From Bacteroidota bacterium (GTDB lineage: Bacteria > Bacteroidota > Bacteroidia > Bacteroidales > Marinifilaceae), in NCBI GenBank assembly GCA_023400335.1, contig JAEXFF010000077.1:1-17886 (forward strand): a DNA stretch of 17,886 nt. The letters run 5' to 3'. Below the pieces are notes generated by a model. It was not told the origin of the DNA, made no database searches, and worked only from the letters and a program-made list of their open reading frames with translations. Made by a program: the position numbers and the translations under genes. Below, one piece after another: positions 14,290 to 17,886 of the stretch (position 1 is its first letter; every line of letters starts with the position of its first letter).

Positions 14290-15126
14290 CTAAATTGTAT
14301 TTTCACCGATACTATTGATTTTTTTATATAAAGTATAATGTTCCCGTCCTTCTATAATACTGAAAAATTTGAAACCCATCCCAATAAAATAAATGGTATA
14401 CAGAAAATTTTGCCCCAACGACGCCAATAACAAAAGCATAGAAGCGATATAATTATTTTCCGGATTGCCGGTCATCAAACTGGGTATATACAAAATCCAG
14501 GTGGGTATCAAAAAAATATAAGACATAAAACTTATAATCAGATGGATGACAATTCCGAATCCGAAAGTACTCCACCATTCTCCACGGATAAAAGAAAATG
14601 AAAAACCCTCTTTCATTTTCCTATCCGTAATTACAATCAAATAAGCTCCAAAAGTCAGGGCTGTAAAAAAATAAATCCCGGGTATAATGAGAAATAAAAA
14701 GGCAATCAAACTGATACACAGATAACCAATTCCCCATATCCCCAGAAGAACCCCTTTGCGTCTCATAACAAACCATACTTCCCGGGGCTTTACCGGTGAA
14801 GTGTCGCCTGCCTCATATTTATCCTGATATACCCGTATATAAGATAAAGTTTCCAACATCAACCCATAAATTACAATGAGATTAAAAAAATAAGTCCAGA
14901 AGAATTGTCCTCTAAAACGAAGGATATCTGTTGAGTATTGTTCTCCTGTATTAAGTATAAAATCCTGTAAAAAGGCACTCTTAAATAAAACATCCACAAT
15001 CAGAACAGGCAATACCAGATAACAGAAACAACGTAAAAACGGCTTAAATTCTTGTTTGATAAACACAAATGTATCCGTTAACAAATCTCCGAAACTCCGT
15101 CTTTGACACAAATCAATTTTTTCCAT
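14290..15126 (-). CDS. Polytopic membrane protein of the MoxR/DUF58 cluster, unrecognised family
   Basis: A 278-residue protein with a polar N-terminus (EKIDLCQRRSFGDLLTDTFVFIKQEF) and about six membrane segments: near 32-48, 75-96, 127-147, 148-166, 185-210 and 228-252. Two charged loops separate them, one with YEAGDTSPVKPREVWFVMRRK and one with TDRKMKEGFSF. The end reads GMGFKFFSIIEGREHYTLYKKINSIGE, an amphipathic tail. The pattern resembles membrane domains of the DUF4013 or glycerophosphodiester-phosphodiesterase-associated kind, but I cannot assign it safely. Its ATG lies 14 nt inside the end of the SpoIIM gene. It has no visible catalytic motif. Position suggests a structural membrane subunit of the same assembly as its neighbours. 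Confidence 0.85.
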   Translation of the reverse strand: MEKIDLCQRRSFGDLLTDTFVFIKQEFKPFLRCFCYLVLPVLIVDVLFKSAFLQDFILNTGEQYSTDILRFRGQFFWTYFFNLIVIYGLMLETLSYIRVYQDKYEAGDTSPVKPREVWFVMRRKGVLLGIWGIGYLCISLIAFLFLIIPGIYFFTALTFGAYLIVITDRKMKEGFSFSFIRGEWWSTFGFGIVIHLIISFMSYIFLIPTWILYIPSLMTGNPENNYIASMLLLLASLGQNFLYTIYFIGMGFKFFSIIEGREHYTLYKKINSIGENTI

Positions 15127-16066
15127 TCTTCCTTTTATTTACTAAAACCGGATAAAATCCGAAGTAAGTCAAAATACCCGCAAACGACACCACGACACAA
15201 CACAACCCCACAACCGGATAACGGTCTGCATAGCGGGTTATAAAACTCTCTATACTTCCGGCTAAGATAAAGAAGGGAATCAATCCTACTACTATTTTAA
15301 TTCCCTTTAAAGCTCCCTTTTTAAACGACTGAATACGGGTATATGTACCGGGGAATAAAAAACTATTTCCGATCACTACTCCTGCACCTCCGGCAATTAC
15401 AATGGAAGTAATCTCAAATGTTCCATGTGCCCATAGGGATAAAGCTGAATGTATAAACAAGCCCTGAGCATAAAAAAAATATTGAAAGGCCCCCAGCATC
15501 ACGCCATTGGAAAACAAAATCCACAAAGCCCCTACTGAAAAAAATACTCCGAATACAAAGGCAACAAAAGACACTCGTATATTATTCAGCGTAATTCCCC
15601 AAAACATCTCCCATTCGTTACCAGAATTATACACCCCCATAGGAACTCCTTCTGCAATATTGTGCAAAGTCTGATTTACATAAGCATCCCCTAAAATTAA
15701 ACGTACAAAAGTTCCCTCATGTGCTGCAGAAAACCATCCCAAGATACAGGAAACAATAAAAAACAATAATACAAAAAACATTGTTTTTCTTTCCTGAAAC
15801 AGTAAAAGAGGAAAATCTTCTTTCCAAAAAGAAAAGAGTCCCTTTCTTCTTTCCGAACGATAACGATAAATTTTTGTCTGAAAATGAATCATGAGCTGAT
15901 TCAGGTATTTTTCTGTAGCACTTCCCGGATAGAACGTCCGGGCATAAGAAAGATCATCAGACAATTCAATAAAATCGGAAGCCAGTTTATCCGTGCGTTC
16001 CTGTCTTCTTTTTTCAATCTCCTTCCACCTTTGCTTATTTTTAGCTATAAATTTTGCTTCTTTCAT
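15113..16066 (-). CDS. SpoIIM-like (stage II sporulation protein M family) membrane protein
   Basis: A 317-residue protein. A soluble, charged N-terminal region (1-85) carries the conserved phrase DDLSYARTFYPGSATEKYLNQL (37-58). It leads into a membrane domain of about five helices from residue 95 on. Within it, NNIRVSFVAFVFGVFFSVG (161-179) and LWAHGTFEITSIVIAGGAG (211-229) are the typical SpoIIM blocks; the HGxFE motif (214-218) is the family hallmark. In Bacillus SpoIIM works with SpoIID and SpoIIP in septal peptidoglycan removal during engulfment. This organism shows no sporulation genes here, so the family name is only a label. It is the first gene of the minus-strand operon, with promoter candidates in the 116-nt gap shared with the divergent RDD gene, and overlaps the next gene by 14 nt. 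Confidence 0.9.
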   Translation of the reverse strand: MKEAKFIAKNKQRWKEIEKRRQERTDKLASDFIELSDDLSYARTFYPGSATEKYLNQLMIHFQTKIYRYRSERRKGLFSFWKEDFPLLLFQERKTMFFVLLFFIVSCILGWFSAAHEGTFVRLILGDAYVNQTLHNIAEGVPMGVYNSGNEWEMFWGITLNNIRVSFVAFVFGVFFSVGALWILFSNGVMLGAFQYFFYAQGLFIHSALSLWAHGTFEITSIVIAGGAGVVIGNSFLFPGTYTRIQSFKKGALKGIKIVVGLIPFFILAGSIESFITRYADRYPVVGLCCVVVSFAGILTYFGFYPVLVNKRKNGKN

Positions 16067-16124
16067 AGGACGAAAAAGAGTTAGCCACTCATTCTTTTAC
16101 CACGGATAAATGTAATTTTAATAA

Positions 16125-16132
16125 CAAAAATA
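16125..16132 (-). promoter_or_regulatory. Predicted -7 box for the SpoIIM-to-DUF58 operon
   Basis: The minus strand reads TATTTTTG, matching TAnnTTTG, 58 nt before the SpoIIM ATG. It stands back-to-back with the RDD promoter at 16154-16161, so the two units may be co-regulated. Confidence 0.38.
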
Positions 16133-16153
16133 GATTTTTTTATCAAAAAAGCA

Positions 16154-16161
16154 TATGTTTG
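16154..16161 (+). promoter_or_regulatory. Predicted -7 box for the RDD gene
   Basis: TATGTTTG matches the consensus exactly and ends 21 nt before the ATG at 16183. A T-rich run at 16134-16140 lies near the expected -33 distance. The in-frame TTG at 16159 falls inside this box, which argues against it as a start codon. Confidence 0.45.
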
Positions 16162-16182
16162 CACGATACAATTCTGTTTCCG

Positions 16183-16902
16183 ATGAAAATATCCGTCAAT
16201 ACTGTTCAAAATGTCAATATCGACTACGAAATGGCAGGTGTAGGTCCCCGAATTTTAGCTACTCTTCTGGATTTTCTCATTCTGGGTTCCACAGGTCTTT
16301 TATTCCTCCTGTTAGGCAGTATGGGCGTAGGCATCAGCCAAGGCAGTACAGGCAGCATTGTTTTTATCATTATTCTGCTCAGTATCCTCCCGTTATATCA
16401 CCTGCTCTGTGAATTATTTTTTAACGGGAAAAGCGTTGGAAAAATGGCCCTAGGATTACAAGTTGTTCGTTTAGACGGTAAAAAAGTAAACTTTTGGGAT
16501 TATATGCTGCGCTGGATTTTCCGTTTAATCGACATTACCCTCACCAGCGGTACACTTGCCATCATTTCAATTGTAGTGACCCGCCGCATGCAAAGGATAG
16601 GGGACCTGGCTGCCGGAACAACAGTCATCCGCCAAAAAACGCCTGTTAGCTTACAAGATTTAACCCAACATGTAATGCCTGCCGGATACACCGTCATTTT
16701 TCCCCAGGTCAGTTTACTGTCCGACCGGGACATCCGAATCGTAAATGAAGTAATCACAGAAGTAAATCGCAGCCTGGATTTTAAACTTTTAGATCCTTTA
16801 GCTAAAAAAATAAAAGAAGTTACCGGTATTTCCACTGATATGGATAATCAAACTTTTATAAAAACTATCTTAAAAGACTATTTTCACCTGGCTCAGAAAT
16901 AA
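16183..16902 (+). CDS. RDD-family membrane protein, divergent partner of the MoxR/DUF58 operon
   Basis: From the ATG at 16183 the protein has 239 residues. The RDD domain is in the first 150: GVGPRILATLLDFLIL (19-34) gives the Arg23 and Asp30 of the family name, with membrane helices near 26-48, 58-80 and 118-133. The stretch NGKSVGKMALGLQVVRLDGK (81-100) is a typical connecting loop, and RMQRIGDLAAGTTVI (135-149) supplies the second Asp. After it comes a soluble tail of about 85 residues (from 152 to the end, starting KTPVSLQDL) that is helical and charged. This tail is not part of the RDD domain and probably faces the cytoplasm. RDD proteins are suspected transporters, with Na+/H+ exchange shown for one, but the role here is unknown. 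The divergent layout and shared intergenic region tie it to the SpoIIM-MoxR operon. Confidence 0.9.
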   Translation: MKISVNTVQNVNIDYEMAGVGPRILATLLDFLILGSTGLLFLLLGSMGVGISQGSTGSIVFIIILLSILPLYHLLCELFFNGKSVGKMALGLQVVRLDGKKVNFWDYMLRWIFRLIDITLTSGTLAIISIVVTRRMQRIGDLAAGTTVIRQKTPVSLQDLTQHVMPAGYTVIFPQVSLLSDRDIRIVNEVITEVNRSLDFKLLDPLAKKIKEVTGISTDMDNQTFIKTILKDYFHLAQK

Positions 16903-17080
16903 ACAATCAGTATTCAAAAATTTTCCGGAAAGCTTTTACCTTATTCCTTCGTTTTGTTTACAATCTTTAGTTAATCCAAAGCTAATCCTCTTTCCTTTTT
17001 AACAAATAATAAGGCTTTAGAATTGCCTGATGTTCCGCTAATCTCTAATTTTATATGACTAAACGAAACAAAAACGAATT

Positions 17081-17800
17081 ATGAAAACAGTATTACACAA
17101 AGCAGAGAGCCGGGGACATTTCAATCACGGTTGGTTACGCACGTCCCACACCTTCAGCTTTGCTGATTATTATGATCCGCAACGCATTAATTTCGGAGCC
17201 TTACGAGTATTAAATGACGATTCTATCGATCCCGGCACAGGATTCGACATGCATCCTCACCGGAATATGGAGATTGTATCCATACCGCTCAGCGGTGCAT
17301 TAAAACACCGGGACAATATGGGAAATACCACTGTACTTCATCAGGGAGAAATTCAGGTAATGAGTGCCGGTACAGGGGTCCTCCACAGTGAATACAACGC
17401 CAGCAATGAAAAAAATACCGATTTTTTACAAATTTGGGTCATTCCCGACAGAATGAACGTGGCTCCGCGCTATGAAACCGCCCGGATTAATGATATCATC
17501 CGGCGAAATGAAATTACAGAAATTGTATCTCCCTATCCAGGAAAAGAAAAAGGATTATGGATTTACCAGCAAGCCTGGTTTTCAATCGGAGAACTCACAA
17601 AAGATACCCGTCACACTTATCATTTTAAGTCATCCCATAGTTTTGGTGTATATGTTTTCGTCATAGAAGGTTCCGTTTTTGTGGAAGGTTCTCATTTAGG
17701 CAGAAGGGACGGACAAGGTATATATGATACACTCTCCTTTGGCATTGAAGTAAAAGAAAATGCAAAAGTTCTCTTTATTGAAGTACCTACTGTACAGTAA
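17081..17800 (+). CDS. Pirin-family bicupin protein
   Basis: A 239-residue protein with two cupin barrels. The metal site lies in the N-terminal cupin: His58 and His60 in FDMHPHRNMEI, then His102 and Glu104 in GTGVLHSEYN. These are the four ligands known from human pirin and E. coli YhhW. The opening residues KAESRGHFNHGWLRTSHTFSFADYYDP (7-33) and FGALRVLNDDSIDPGTGF are strongly conserved in bacterial pirins. Several bacterial members have quercetin 2,3-dioxygenase activity in vitro; the natural substrate is generally unknown, and others regulate partner enzymes. Length is normal and all metal ligands are intact. It appears monocistronic, with a near-consensus -7 box (TAATTTTA) at 17046-17053 and a terminator 15 nt after the stop. 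Confidence 0.94.
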   Translation: MKTVLHKAESRGHFNHGWLRTSHTFSFADYYDPQRINFGALRVLNDDSIDPGTGFDMHPHRNMEIVSIPLSGALKHRDNMGNTTVLHQGEIQVMSAGTGVLHSEYNASNEKNTDFLQIWVIPDRMNVAPRYETARINDIIRRNEITEIVSPYPGKEKGLWIYQQAWFSIGELTKDTRHTYHFKSSHSFGVYVFVIEGSVFVEGSHLGRRDGQGIYDTLSFGIEVKENAKVLFIEVPTVQ

Positions 17801-17815
17801 ACACATCTATATCCA

Positions 17816-17847
17816 AAAAGGGGTTATCGTTGCCGGTAACCCCTTTT
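17816..17847 (+). terminator. Intrinsic terminator after the pirin gene
   Basis: AAAAGGGGTTA (17816-17826) and TAACCCCTTTT (17837-17847) form a perfect 11-bp stem with a 10-nt loop and T-tail. The A-run on the other side makes it usable from the opposite strand too. Confidence 0.9.
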
Positions 17848-17886
17848 CATCTCCTTTCTATCGGAAACTATTTTTTAGCTAACTGA

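Noticed and set aside
15113..16066. Sporulation role for the SpoIIM-like protein
   Set aside because: No other sporulation gene is present and the promoter and gene content point to a non-sporulating Bacteroidota; the family occurs widely outside spore formers.
16159..16182. TTG start for the RDD protein at 16159
   Set aside because: The codon lies inside the predicted -7 box TATGTTTG, and an ATG 24 nt later gives a normal RDD N-terminus.
16917..16938. Palindrome TTTCCGGAAA with flanking A and T runs as a terminator for the RDD gene
   Set aside because: The perfect 10-bp core leaves no loop. Opening one gives only a weak stem with mismatches, so it is not a convincing intrinsic terminator.
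1..17886. CRISPR arrays, tRNA/rRNA genes, insertion sequences, phage genes
   Set aside because: Read-through of both strands showed no spaced direct repeats, no transposase or integrase motifs and no recognisable RNA gene.

Overview
The window reads as an ordinary chromosomal segment of a Bacteroidota, most likely order Bacteroidales. Several signs support this. The -7 promoter motif TAnnTTTG sits a short distance upstream of many starts. Shine-Dalgarno sequences are weak or absent. The gene families are typical of the group: a PurF-like protein starting MSGFFG, a DUF58/MoxR/DUF4350/DUF4129 block, and a SulP transporter with an OprP/OprO-type porin. Base composition is moderately AT-rich and looks even throughout. 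I see no transposase, integrase, phage, tRNA, rRNA or CRISPR signal. Genus cannot be decided from what is visible.

Layout. (1) 1-365, minus: 5' part of a PurF-like protein whose class II glutaminase nucleophile Cys2 is replaced by Ser. (2) 500-1507, plus: a minimal twin-arginine export operon, tatA (59 codons, easily missed) and tatC, closed by a clear intrinsic terminator at 1597-1631. (3) 1672-2040, plus: a YccF membrane protein made of two tandem copies of one unit. (4) 2139-4262, plus: DNA topoisomerase III (topB). (5) 4263-4455: a convergent intergenic region holding a long inverted repeat (20-bp arms, 18 matched, 112-nt spacer), the least explained piece of DNA here. (6) 7811 down to 4456, minus: a probable operon SulP/STAS anion transporter - outer-membrane porin - DUF2059 exported protein. 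(7) 8053-10051, plus: a stand-alone LUD-domain protein with a Cys cluster, then an MFS exporter. (8) 16066 down to 10059, minus: a six-gene operon of overlapping or closely spaced genes, SpoIIM-like - polytopic membrane protein - DUF4129 - DUF4350 - MoxR AAA+ ATPase - DUF58. A divergent RDD-family gene lies at 16183-16902. (9) 17081-17800, plus: a pirin-family cupin, followed by a strong terminator.

How the genes work together. TatA and TatC make a two-component Tat translocase. SulP and the porin plausibly form an inner/outer membrane route for a small anion. The RDD-SpoIIM-DUF4129-DUF4350-MoxR-DUF58 block looks like one envelope-associated machine: an AAA+ chaperone-like ATPase, a degenerate vWA-type partner and five membrane proteins. 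To my knowledge its biochemical function has not been established. It is the best candidate here for an under-described system, although the co-occurrence of its families is known from other phyla.

No gene-free stretch exceeds 300 bases. The longest are 7812-8052 (divergent SulP/LUD promoters), 4263-4455 (inverted repeat), 16903-17080 (pirin upstream region) and 1508-1671 (terminator plus promoter).
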